This document shows positions 1 through 6,936 of a stretch of DNA of 26,426 nucleotides, one piece after another (within the stretch, counting starts at the first letter, position 1; each line of letters begins with the position of its first letter). Where the stretch lies: IMG/VR virus record IMGVR_UViG_3300000229_000003, positions 771 to 27,196 of that record; one strand, given 5' to 3'. The notes below the pieces were generated by a model. It did not search any database. It was given only the letters and a program-made list of their open reading frames with translations, and had not been told where the DNA came from. The DNA is from a virus. Made by a program: the position numbers and the translations under genes.

Positions 1-3
1 TGC

Positions 4-192
4 ATGAGGGCATCCGCTTTTCACGATGCCCTGTGTAGAATGATAGTACAAGGTTTGCTGCCTGCATCCGTCAGACCGGCGGCGGACAAGCTATATTATG
101 AGTTGTGCAGGGAAGACGGCATGAGTTGGATGCAGGCCAAAGTTCGATATGCTGGCCTGCGATTGTATGGAATAACTACGAATATAGGATAG
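4..192 (+). CDS. Small hypothetical protein, possibly cut by the window edge
   Basis: I do not recognise this 62-residue protein. It opens at an ATG four bases into the window. The frame is still open at base 1, so the true start may lie upstream. The protein is basic and mostly helical in appearance. It ends in the motif VRYAGLRLYGI, a Tyr/Arg-rich tail that is partly echoed in the 27-codon reading frame at 2754-2837. The stop codon overlaps the leader of the ParB-like gene by position only: the next gene starts at a TTG five bases downstream, so the two look like one transcription unit. Codon use is GC-richer than in the virion genes further right. Its role is unknown. Confidence 0.5.
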   Translation: MRASAFHDALCRMIVQGLLPASVRPAADKLYYELCREDGMSWMQAKVRYAGLRLYGITTNIG

Positions 193-196
193 CATT

Positions 197-547
197 TTGA
201 GAATACCCAAGTGGCGCGATTATAAAGAGCAAAATTGCATGGTCGGACGTCATGTTTGGAGCGTTGCCAGGCTCATTGAGTTGTCCAAAGGGTTGCCGGT
301 CATGGATGTTCCGCTGAATCACTTGGATTTGTGGCATACCTATGAAAAACTGTCGATGCGGGAGATGGTAATGCATATGATCGCCATTAATGATGCGGAC
401 CTCACCAAACCGATAATCATGGATGAAGACGGCTCCATCATGGACGGCAGGCACAGGATCATGAAGGCGATGGTTACCGGGCAGGATGCTGTCTTGGCGG
501 TGAGATTCGACGAAAATCCAGCGCCGTGCAGCGTGAAGGAAGATTGA
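197..547 (+). CDS. ParB-like nuclease-domain protein
   Basis: This 116-residue protein carries the core of the ParB/sulfiredoxin-like fold. Residues 72-87 read PIIMDEDGSIMDGRHR, and the DGRHR at 83-87 is the signature nucleotide-binding and nuclease motif of the family. Before it lies a helical LSMRE...HMIAINDADL stretch, as in small phage ParB-like proteins. The DNA-binding helix-turn-helix domain of true partition proteins is absent, so chromosome or plasmid segregation is unlikely. Small phage relatives of this kind are of unsettled function (nuclease, CTP- or ATP-dependent enzyme, or DNA-modification helper). The TTG start at 197 follows an AGGAT ribosome-binding site. The stop codon overlaps the ATG of a 15-codon micro-ORF. 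The fold assignment rests on the motif; the function is inferred. Confidence 0.75.
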   Translation: MRIPKWRDYKEQNCMVGRHVWSVARLIELSKGLPVMDVPLNHLDLWHTYEKLSMREMVMHMIAINDADLTKPIIMDEDGSIMDGRHRIMKAMVTGQDAVLAVRFDENPAPCSVKED

Positions 548-594
548 TGATGGAAACGCGCCGGTGGTTTTTGGTAGGATGGCCTTGCAAATGA
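547..594 (+). CDS. 15-codon micro-ORF linking two genes
   Basis: A tiny frame (MMETRRWFLVGWPCK) starts at ATG 547, which overlaps the TGA of the ParB-like gene. It ends at TGA 592-594, which overlaps the ATG at 591 of the zinc-ribbon gene. Having both ends in start/stop overlaps is the usual geometry of translational coupling. It may be a coupling leader or a chance frame; the peptide itself matches nothing I know. Confidence 0.25.
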   Translation: MMETRRWFLVGWPCK

Positions 595-770
595 CTGAGA
601 CAATCCACTACGAGATGGTAAGGTGTCCTATATGTAAACAAAAATGGCTTGATACGATGGATAATGCCCAGTGCATTCGAGTGCATGGGTGCTGCCTGCG
701 CTGTCGTTATCAGCCGTCCTGTGTGACGGTAGAGCATGAGATTGAACCGGGGCTTGGCACGGGGGAATGA
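591..770 (+). CDS. Small zinc-ribbon protein
   Basis: This protein of about 59 residues has two Cys pairs, CPIC near residues 12-15 and CLRC near 34-37, spaced as in a zinc ribbon. The fold is therefore likely, but the target (nucleic acid or protein) cannot be told. I prefer ATG 591 because AGGA lies 11 bases upstream and because the preceding micro-ORF stops in an ATGA overlap there. The frame is open back to a GTG at 564 and an ATG at 579, which are alternative starts. It ends three bases before the endolysin ATG, so it probably belongs to the same operon. Confidence 0.5.
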   Translation: MTETIHYEMVRCPICKQKWLDTMDNAQCIRVHGCCLRCRYQPSCVTVEHEIEPGLGTGE

Positions 771-773
771 GAT

Positions 774-1118
774 ATGGCTGAATCACTATCGCAAAAGCAA
801 TTCCGATTCTTGAAGATGGAATCAAAACTTCTCGCCAAGGCTACTGATATAGCTGAACGAGAAGGCATCTATGTAACCGGTGGAGACGCTTTTCGTGATC
901 CGCGTCTTCATGGTGCGATGGGCGTGAAGATGGGATATGGCGCTGCCAATTCTTGCCATAAATTGAAGCTGGCCAGAGACCTGAACTTTGTTGAAGGGAA
1001 AGGTTATCGGAATGAATTCCACGTCGAGTTACATGATTATTGGGATTCTATCGGTGGAGCCGAAAGAATAGTTGGAGACATGAACCACTATAGCATCGAA
1101 CATCAGGGGCATAGATAA
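774..1118 (+). CDS. Endolysin, M15-type (VanY/L-Ala-D-Glu-like) peptidase
   Basis: This is a cell-wall peptidase of the phage M15-like metallopeptidase group, which cut peptide bonds in the peptidoglycan stem peptide to release progeny. In its 114 residues it keeps the family layout: GGDAFRDPRLHGAMG (residues 36-50), then GYGAANSCHKLKLARDLN (54-71) and a C-terminal NHYSIEHQG (104-112). His62 and Asp69 are the expected zinc ligands, and His105 or His110 would supply the third. There is no signal peptide or separate wall-binding domain, which is usual for single-domain endolysins of phages of Gram-negative hosts. The ATG at 774 follows a GGGGGA ribosome-binding site. No recognisable holin or spanin lies beside it. 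Confidence 0.85.
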   Translation: MAESLSQKQFRFLKMESKLLAKATDIAEREGIYVTGGDAFRDPRLHGAMGVKMGYGAANSCHKLKLARDLNFVEGKGYRNEFHVELHDYWDSIGGAERIVGDMNHYSIEHQGHR

Positions 1119-1160
1119 ATGGTTTTTGCGTTGACGATGGTGTTGTGGGTGTTTTCGTGA
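1119..1160 (+). CDS. 13-residue hydrophobic micro-ORF after the endolysin
   Basis: An ATG directly follows the endolysin stop (TAA ATG) and opens a frame encoding MVFALTMVLWVFS. The peptide is almost entirely hydrophobic and could form a very short membrane segment. It lies where a holin or spanin is often found, but it is shorter than any such protein I know. It may be a remnant or a chance frame. Confidence 0.15.
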   Translation: MVFALTMVLWVFS

Positions 1161-1188
1161 GAATACTATTAATTAAAGGAGAAATATA

Positions 1189-2343
1189 GTGCTATTTGAT
1201 GATATTTTTGGGAGTCCCTTTGGCAATAGGTGTAACGCGGGTGGTGCCGCATGGGTAAGACCTTCCGACTGGCTTCCTATGCCAAATACTCCGACCAATA
1301 CAGTTAATATGCTGGCAAGGATAGAAGACTCTCTTGATTCTACTTTTGCCTCCGTAACCGTATCAGGCACAGGTAGTTTTTATGTTGACTGGGGCGATGG
1401 ATTAGGTGAGCAGACATACGCATCGGGGGTGAACGCTGTTAAGGCGTATGTATATGCGACTGCGCTCACGAATCCTCAAGATGCGACCCTCGGATTCAAG
1501 CAAGCAATGGTGAAGGTCAGGGGAACTGAGATAACTTCGTTCCGGCTGAGTATTATTCCCTCAGCTATCAGTTCTTGGGTCATGTTTGTCCAGCCATATC
1601 TTGATGTTCATGTCAACCTGCCAAGTTGCACGAATCTACAGAGTTATACGGCCAACTGCCAGTGCCGAAAGATAGAGCGCTGGGTGATTCTGGCGTGCGG
1701 GAATATTGTTGATATGTCCAACATGTTTTTCGGCAACACTTCTTGTCAGTCATACACGTTTCCTGCTGGATTTGGGGCCGTTTGTATAAATATGTCCCTT
1801 ATGTTTTACAGCAACTATTCTTGTCAGTCATACATGTTTCCTGAGGGTTTTGGGGCCGTTGCTACGAATATGTCCGGTATGTTTAACAACAACAATTCTT
1901 GTCAGTCATATACACTTCCTACTGGATTTGGTGCAGTTGCTACGAATATGTCCAGTATGTTTTACAGCAACAATTCTTGTCAGTCATACACGTTTCCTGC
2001 TGGTTTTGGTACCGTTTGTACGAATATGTCCATTATGTTTGCCTACAACACTTCTTGTCAGTCATATATGTTTCCTGCTGGTTTTGGTGCAGCTGTAACG
2101 ACCGTCGGGGACATCGGGCCGATCAGTCAGCGCATTACCACGAAGATTCGGGGCCTTGCTTATGCCCAAACCTTCTCAATAGCTAACAGCAACTTACAGC
2201 ATAATGAGCTTGTAGAGGTGTTCAATGCCCTGCCTACAGTAACGGCCAAAACACTGACAATCACGGGCAATCCTGGTGTGCCTGCTTTGATTCCGGCGGA
2301 TGACGCAATCGCAACAGCTAAGGGCTGGACTTTAGTTAAATAA
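1189..2343 (+). CDS. Fibre-like protein with DUF285/BspA-type repeats
   Basis: This 384-residue protein is probably a tail fibre or receptor-binding protein. Residues about 55-95 form a small beta-sandwich with the signature GSFYVDWGDG. Residues 176-305 are five tandem 26-residue repeats of the pattern MSxMFxxNxSCQSYxFPxGFGAVxTN, which resembles the DUF285 (BspA-like leucine-rich) repeat. A C-terminal segment follows with LQHNELVEVFNALPT and ITGNPGVPALI, which is common at the end of such phage proteins. The GTG at 1189 is set seven bases after AAAGGAG. The repeats differ mainly at residues around MSx and MFxxNx, so those positions look like the exposed, variable face. A surface or adhesin role is inferred from the family; the repeats are seen directly. 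Confidence 0.7.
   Translation: MLFDDIFGSPFGNRCNAGGAAWVRPSDWLPMPNTPTNTVNMLARIEDSLDSTFASVTVSGTGSFYVDWGDGLGEQTYASGVNAVKAYVYATALTNPQDATLGFKQAMVKVRGTEITSFRLSIIPSAISSWVMFVQPYLDVHVNLPSCTNLQSYTANCQCRKIERWVILACGNIVDMSNMFFGNTSCQSYTFPAGFGAVCINMSLMFYSNYSCQSYMFPEGFGAVATNMSGMFNNNNSCQSYTLPTGFGAVATNMSSMFYSNNSCQSYTFPAGFGTVCTNMSIMFAYNTSCQSYMFPAGFGAAVTTVGDIGPISQRITTKIRGLAYAQTFSIANSNLQHNELVEVFNALPTVTAKTLTITGNPGVPALIPADDAIATAKGWTLVK
1714..2103 (+). repeat. Five tandem 78-bp coding repeats
   Basis: Five units of exactly 78 bp (26 codons) start at 1714, 1792, 1870, 1948 and 2026. All share the core TCTTGTCAGTCATA and a GGnTTTGG block. They are similar at the DNA level, not only in protein, so gain or loss of units by recombination or slippage is possible. 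Confidence 0.9.
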
Positions 2344-2358
2344 TTCAAGGAGACTGAA

Positions 2359-2757
2359 ATGTTCTACAAAATTGATAACGAACAAATTATGTCGGCAACG
2401 GGTATATCTGCCCCTTCATTCTCACTCACTGAGGAGAATCACGCCGAACATACGTACCCTGTGGATGGCTGGTATTGGTATGCTACTGCTGCTGATGCGC
2501 TGGCAGGACTAAGCGTTGTGGCTGGATCAGTAACCGCACTCCAGGGGATGCTGGCGATTAACGCATCGGGGATGGGGGGCGCATTTGTATCTTGGCGTAA
2601 TACTCTTGACCCCGTTGACGCTTTTGAGGTTATTGCTTTCCTCGATAAAGCTGAACACTGGCAACGGAACAATCCGATACTCTTGGCCGCTACCGTTGCG
2701 CTTGGCTTGTCTGAGGCGCAGGTGGACGATTTGTTTGTCTTGGCCGCCACGCTGTGA
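2359..2757 (+). CDS. Hypothetical protein, possible fibre-associated factor
   Basis: I do not recognise this 132-residue protein. It has a Tyr/Trp-rich N-terminal third (GWYWYATAADALAGL, near residues 37-51) and a helical C-terminal part with alternating Leu, Ala and acidic residues (SEAQVDDLFVLAATL). The start is firm: AAGGAG lies seven bases before the ATG. It follows the fibre-like gene by 15 bases and shares its GC-richer codon use. A chaperone or a second fibre component would fit that place, but nothing in the sequence proves it. The stop overlaps a GTG that opens a 27-codon frame. Confidence 0.7.
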   Translation: MFYKIDNEQIMSATGISAPSFSLTEENHAEHTYPVDGWYWYATAADALAGLSVVAGSVTALQGMLAINASGMGGAFVSWRNTLDPVDAFEVIAFLDKAEHWQRNNPILLAATVALGLSEAQVDDLFVLAATL

Positions 2758-2837
2758 ATTACCTTGCCTACAAGGGGATGCGGTTGTACGGCTTAATTAT
2801 ATATTTTGCAATCGGAGAATTAACATGCCAGTATTAG
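2754..2837 (+). CDS. Possible 27-codon ORF or gene remnant at a composition boundary
   Basis: A GTG overlapping the previous stop (GTGA) opens a 27-codon frame that runs into the next gene. It contains YKGMRLYGLI, which resembles YAGLRLYGIT at the end of the first protein in the window. It could be a coupled small peptide or the leftover tail of a homologous gene. The evidence is weak. Confidence 0.15.
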   Translation: MNYLAYKGMRLYGLIIYFAIGELTCQY

Positions 2838-3115
2838 AAGAGTTTAACACAACAAGTGCTGTAACCCGTGATTATGATTTTATACCTGAAAATAGAACTT
2901 TTACACTTCAAGCTACGGGGTTAACTGGGGCTAACACTCTTGATATTTATATTCAGAATGCCACTGGCACTGAACAATTATACATAGATGGGGCTAAAGT
3001 GCAACTTACTTCTACCCATATGGCTACCCCCATCCATGGACCTTTTAAATTTAAAATTGTTAAGACTGGGGCTGATGCTTTGAGAGTTGAGTTGTACGAG
3101 TCTAAATATCTGTAG
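2825..3115 (+). CDS. Small beta-rich hypothetical protein
   Basis: This 96-residue protein is not recognised by name. It is made almost wholly of alternating polar and hydrophobic stretches typical of a beta-sandwich (TFTLQATGL, TLDIYIQNATG, GPFKFKIVKTG). It has no Cys and no membrane segment. The ATG follows GGAG with good spacing. It ends six bases before the large terminase. It is the first gene with the AT-richer codon use of the virion block. A small virion accessory or decoration protein is plausible; a small terminase is not supported, because I see neither a helix-turn-helix nor a long central helix. Confidence 0.65.
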   Translation: MPVLEEFNTTSAVTRDYDFIPENRTFTLQATGLTGANTLDIYIQNATGTEQLYIDGAKVQLTSTHMATPIHGPFKFKIVKTGADALRVELYESKYL

Positions 3116-3121
3116 GTAAAT

Positions 3122-4660
3122 ATGGCACTGGATATTGAATCTAAAGAAGAACTTCAGGATTTATTAGCACACTGCGTAGTGGATATTAAGTTTACCTGTA
3201 AGTTATTATTTCCTGATATCTTCTATGCTCCTTTCTCTACATTGCACCAGCAAGTCTTTGACTTGATTAATTCAGGGCATACTAAGATTGCCATAGCGGC
3301 CCCTCGCGGTATTGGTAAGACTTCTGTGGCTCGTACTGTGGCGATGCGTAGTATTTTATTCAGGCTGCAAAAGTTCATAGTATACATTAGCAATAGTGCC
3401 ACCAGTGCTGAAATGCAAACTGAGAATATAAAGAGAGATCTTATCTCAAATTCTCAGATTAGAAAGCTCTTTGGGAATATTAAAGATGTTATTGATAAAG
3501 ATGCGGGGATTGATGAATCCTTCTCGAAAGCTAGTTGGACTGCATTCGGTGATACATTCATCTTACCGAGGGGTTCAGGCCAACAGGTTCGTGGGTTAAA
3601 CTGGGCTAATCATCGTCCTGAACTTGTCATTATAGATGATTTAGAAAATAAGGATGAAATCCGCAGTGATGAGAATAGAAAAAAGTTAAAAGATTGGTTT
3701 TGGTCTGATTTGATGAAGACTGAGGATAGATACTCGAAAGGGTGTATATTTATTTATATAGACACCATCAAGCATGAAGATTCTCTTCTTGTGGATTTGA
3801 TAGGATCCCCTGAGTGGGCATCTATTCAACTATCCATTTGTGACGATAATTATAAGTCATATGATCCTAACTACATGACCGATGAGGAGATTCTGGCCGA
3901 GGTTGCAGAGCATAGGCGTCTTGGGACATTAGACGCATTCTACATGGAGCGTATGAATGTACCTATATCTAAAGAAGATGCAGTTTTTAAGCAGGAATAT
4001 TTTAAGTATTTCGAGGATCAGGGGGATCATATACTTGTAGATGGTGAGAGGGTTAGTACCAGGAATCTTCTTCATGTTACTATCACGGATCCGGCCCGTA
4101 CTGTTAAATTACAAAGTGCAGATTCTGCAGTGTTGACTGTGGCAGTAGATAGAACTTCTAAGCGTATTTTTATTAGAGATATAGTGGCGGCGAAATTCTA
4201 TCCTGACCAACTCTACGCTGAGATGTTTCGTCAGGTGCAATTGTACTCATCTTTTATCTTAGGATACGAAGTAACAGGCCTCAGTCAGTTCATCATTCAG
4301 CCTGTAGAGAATGAGTGTAGGGTTAGGGGAATTCATCCGCTGATTATGGAACTTCCACCTAAAGGTAGGAAGGAGGATAGAGTAGCCTCTTTAGCACCAA
4401 GTTACCGTCTTGGGTATATGTACCATAATCCTAATAACTGTGGTAAGTTAGAGGGGCAGCTTCTGGGATTTCCACGATCTAAGTTGTGGGATGTTATGGA
4501 TGCTTTCTCCTATATAACCTATATCATGGATAAACATGCAGTGTATTTTGACCCGTCTGATGGGGAATCTGTTAATGCTACAAGTGAAGATGAGTATGAT
4601 GAGTTAGATAATGAAGCAATGATGAGTGTTGAAGATATGGGCTTTACTGTAATTGGGTAA
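3122..4660 (+). CDS. terL: Terminase large subunit
   Basis: This is the packaging motor: an ATPase that drives DNA through the portal, plus a nuclease that cuts genome ends. Of 512 residues, the ATPase half shows a Walker A at 60-67 (APRGIGKT) and a Walker B at 168-175 (LVIIDDLE, with the acidic pair and catalytic Glu). The nuclease half starts near residue 315. It has the acidic residues expected of the RNase H-like fold, likely Asp323 (in TITDPA), Glu383 and Asp460 (in VMDAFSYI). The length is normal for the family. The ATG has only a weak AGG ribosome-binding site, and the gene follows its neighbour closely. No small terminase gene was recognised upstream. Confidence 0.92.
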   Translation: MALDIESKEELQDLLAHCVVDIKFTCKLLFPDIFYAPFSTLHQQVFDLINSGHTKIAIAAPRGIGKTSVARTVAMRSILFRLQKFIVYISNSATSAEMQTENIKRDLISNSQIRKLFGNIKDVIDKDAGIDESFSKASWTAFGDTFILPRGSGQQVRGLNWANHRPELVIIDDLENKDEIRSDENRKKLKDWFWSDLMKTEDRYSKGCIFIYIDTIKHEDSLLVDLIGSPEWASIQLSICDDNYKSYDPNYMTDEEILAEVAEHRRLGTLDAFYMERMNVPISKEDAVFKQEYFKYFEDQGDHILVDGERVSTRNLLHVTITDPARTVKLQSADSAVLTVAVDRTSKRIFIRDIVAAKFYPDQLYAEMFRQVQLYSSFILGYEVTGLSQFIIQPVENECRVRGIHPLIMELPPKGRKEDRVASLAPSYRLGYMYHNPNNCGKLEGQLLGFPRSKLWDVMDAFSYITYIMDKHAVYFDPSDGESVNATSEDEYDELDNEAMMSVEDMGFTVIG

Positions 4661-4662
4661 TG

Positions 4663-4685
4663 CTATATTACAAAATGTAACATAG
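4663..4685 (+). repeat. 23-bp palindrome, copy 1, on the portal ribosome-binding site
   Basis: The left arm is CTATATTACA, the centre AAA and the right arm TGTAACATAG. Nine of ten arm pairs match, with one A/C mismatch. The last two bases of the right arm (AG) are the first two of the AGGA ribosome-binding site for the portal gene at 4694. Near-identical copies lie at 9690, 16613 and 20464. Confidence 0.9.
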
Positions 4686-4693
4686 GAATCAAA

Positions 4694-6646
4694 ATGCCAG
4701 CAATAATAACAGGAGACAGTTCTTCAGGGGGGTTTGATCCTCAAAAGGACTTAGGGTATGAATACCCAGATAATCTTGATCTACGCCCAAATTCATCTCT
4801 CCACACTAAATTGAAGGATATGATTTATAGGCGCGCTCAAGAGTCGGCCAATACTATGTCAACCCGTCATAAAGTGTGGAGAGAGATTGATCACACTCTT
4901 ACTGCCTACATATCTTCTGATGACAAAGAGAGGATGCTCAAGGATGCGGATTCTAGGAAGCCTATCAGCATTGTATTCCCTTATTCATACACAGTTCTTG
5001 AAACTCTTCTCTCATACTACTGTGCTGCATTCCTTCAAGATCCCATCTTTCGATATGAAGGCACTGGACCTGATGATGTGATTGGGGCCATCTTACTTGA
5101 AAAGGTGATAGCTCTCCAATGTACCAAGAGTAAAGTAGGACTTAATCTTCACACCCAGGCTAGGGATGCATTTGCTTATGGCTTTGGCGCTGCCACACCT
5201 ACATGGAGGGTGGAGACTGGGACTAAGTATGAGACTATTGATCGTGGGGGGTTTTTAGGATTTGGCTCTAAGCCAGAGAAGGTTGAGAGGGAGATCATCA
5301 CTTATGAGGGTAATGCTCTTGATAATATAGACCCTTACCTATACTTACCAGACCCTAATGTCCCCATACATGACCCTCAGGCTGGAGAATACATAGGATG
5401 GGTATCACCTACTAATTACATGGCCTTATTGGCTGATGAGAAGACTTCTGATAATATCTTTAATGTGAAGTATCTCAAAGGTCTTACCAATAGAACGACT
5501 TCTATCTATAACGTGGATAACTCGGGTCGTGGAAGTAAGAGTGGTCTAAGAGGGCGAAATACACCAATTTCTGGGTTGACATCAGGCCTTGATGTTATTA
5601 AAATGTTTATAAAGCTGGTGCCTAAGGATTATAGCCTATCCCTTAGTGAGTATCCTGAGATATGGTACTTTGAACTGGCCTCTGATGCTGTGATCATCCA
5701 AGCAAGGAAGGCTAATCTGAGCCATAATAAATTCCCCACCGTGGTGATTGCCCCAGATTTTGATGGCTATTCTATGTCCCCCGTCTCAAGGATTGAGATG
5801 CTAAATGGGATGCAAGGAGTGTTAGATTTCATGTTCAACAGTCATGTGGCTAATGTAAGGAAGGCCATTCATGATATGATAATATACGACCCTTATCAAG
5901 TGAATAGTGAAGACTTGAAGAATCCATCAGCTGGAAAACTCATCAGACTCCGCCGCCCTGCATGGGGTCGTGGGGTTAAAGATGTTGCTCAACAACTTAT
6001 GGTTAATGACGTAACCAGGGGGAATGTGTCTGATTCCACTTGGATAGTTCAGTGGATGGACCGTATTAGTGGGGCTGATTCTGCTATGCAAGGTGCCCAG
6101 AGGCAAGGTGGCCCTGATCGACTTACATCTACAGAATTCCAAGGTACCATGTCAGGTGGGATTAATAGAATGGATAGGATTGCTAAAATCGTCGGGTTAC
6201 AGGGGATGCAAGATATTGGCACATTCTTCGCTCACCACAATAACCAGATGATGCAGGGTGAAGCGTATATTAAGTTAGCAGGGGAGTGGCAAGAAGTGTT
6301 GATGGCTGAGTATGGTGTGGCTGGAGATGGTAGGGGTAGAAAGCGAGTAACCCCTAAAGATCTTGACATTAATTATAATGTAATAGTTAGGGACGGCTCA
6401 GTACCTGGAGGTAACTACTCCTCCTCTTGGTTACAATTATTCCAGGTACTGGGTTCGAACCCTGAACTTGCTCAGAAGTTTGATGTAGTTAGGATTTTCT
6501 CACATATTGCCCGTAACTTGGGGGCTAAAAATGTTAATGACTTTGTAAGGACTGGTGGTAATATTAGCCCTAAAAGTATGCCTAATGAACAAGTCATGAA
6601 TGAAATGCAAGCAGGGAATTTAGTTCCGATGGGGGCTCAAGCATGA
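4694..6646 (+). CDS. Portal protein
   Basis: This 650-residue protein forms the dodecameric ring at the head vertex through which DNA is packaged and ejected. It comes directly after the large terminase and has the size and layout of portals from short-tailed and SU10-type phages. There is a helical N-terminal wing (KVWREIDHTLTAYIS near 57-71, then PYSYTVLETLL). A central part is rich in beta structure. A long-helix region near 455-520 has RISGADSAMQGA, then RLTSTEFQGTMSGG and a run of Arg, Met and Gln, which is typical of the portal stem and clip. The start is set by AGGA seven bases upstream, inside the edge of the 23-bp palindrome. Its stop overlaps the next start as ATGA. Confidence 0.88.
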   Translation: MPAIITGDSSSGGFDPQKDLGYEYPDNLDLRPNSSLHTKLKDMIYRRAQESANTMSTRHKVWREIDHTLTAYISSDDKERMLKDADSRKPISIVFPYSYTVLETLLSYYCAAFLQDPIFRYEGTGPDDVIGAILLEKVIALQCTKSKVGLNLHTQARDAFAYGFGAATPTWRVETGTKYETIDRGGFLGFGSKPEKVEREIITYEGNALDNIDPYLYLPDPNVPIHDPQAGEYIGWVSPTNYMALLADEKTSDNIFNVKYLKGLTNRTTSIYNVDNSGRGSKSGLRGRNTPISGLTSGLDVIKMFIKLVPKDYSLSLSEYPEIWYFELASDAVIIQARKANLSHNKFPTVVIAPDFDGYSMSPVSRIEMLNGMQGVLDFMFNSHVANVRKAIHDMIIYDPYQVNSEDLKNPSAGKLIRLRRPAWGRGVKDVAQQLMVNDVTRGNVSDSTWIVQWMDRISGADSAMQGAQRQGGPDRLTSTEFQGTMSGGINRMDRIAKIVGLQGMQDIGTFFAHHNNQMMQGEAYIKLAGEWQEVLMAEYGVAGDGRGRKRVTPKDLDINYNVIVRDGSVPGGNYSSSWLQLFQVLGSNPELAQKFDVVRIFSHIARNLGAKNVNDFVRTGGNISPKSMPNEQVMNEMQAGNLVPMGAQA

Positions 6647-6936
6647 GGAATAAAGATGTGTTGGAGAATCTAATCTACAAACATTGTGATTATTCCCCTA
6701 AAAGTTCGATTTCTAATTTGGAGAACTTTCTTGAAAGTTCTATATATAGGGATTTCTTGGAAGAGATGACTGTACGGATTGATGATATGAAACAATCTTA
6801 CGAGATTGGTGATAGTAAGAAGTATTTGGAAACCCGTGGGGCCTTAGCTGCTATGAGACTCGTTTCTGGCATTTTTGAAGACCTTTACGAAAACGCTAAA
6901 TCAGATTCAGAATTGGAGATTAAAGATGGAGAATGA
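6643..6936 (+). CDS. Small helical hypothetical protein coupled to portal
   Basis: This 97-residue protein, charged and helix-rich, starts in an ATGA overlap with the portal stop. It has no ribosome-binding site of its own, so it probably depends on ribosomes finishing portal. Heptad-like spacing in FLEEMTVRIDDMKQSYEIG suggests a short coiled coil. It also overlaps the start of the scaffold-like gene by 11 bases. A tight portal-X-scaffold order is common in phages, where X is often an accessory assembly protein, but I cannot name the family. Confidence 0.7.
   Translation: MRNKDVLENLIYKHCDYSPKSSISNLENFLESSIYRDFLEEMTVRIDDMKQSYEIGDSKKYLETRGALAAMRLVSGIFEDLYENAKSDSELEIKDGE

Noticed and set aside
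1714-2103. Regularly spaced repeats resembling a CRISPR array
   Set aside because: The repeats are 78 bp in-frame coding units with no unique spacers, and they translate to a known type of protein repeat.
1189-2343. Diversity-generating retroelement target in the adhesin
   Set aside because: No reverse transcriptase, template repeat or C-type lectin end is seen in the window; variation follows the tandem repeat units instead.
2762-2775. CCTTG/CAAGG hairpin as a terminator
   Set aside because: The stem is only five pairs and the T-rich run is too far downstream to make a convincing terminator.
2585-3115. Long plus-strand frame starting at 2585
   Set aside because: Its first 80 codons overlap the gene at 2359 in another frame. 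The real start is ATG 2825 with its own GGAG.
6449-6464. GGGTTCGAACCC looks like the T-arm of a tRNA or an attachment core
   Set aside because: It lies within the portal coding sequence (LGSNPEL). No acceptor, D-arm or anticodon stem can be built around it, and no integrase is present.
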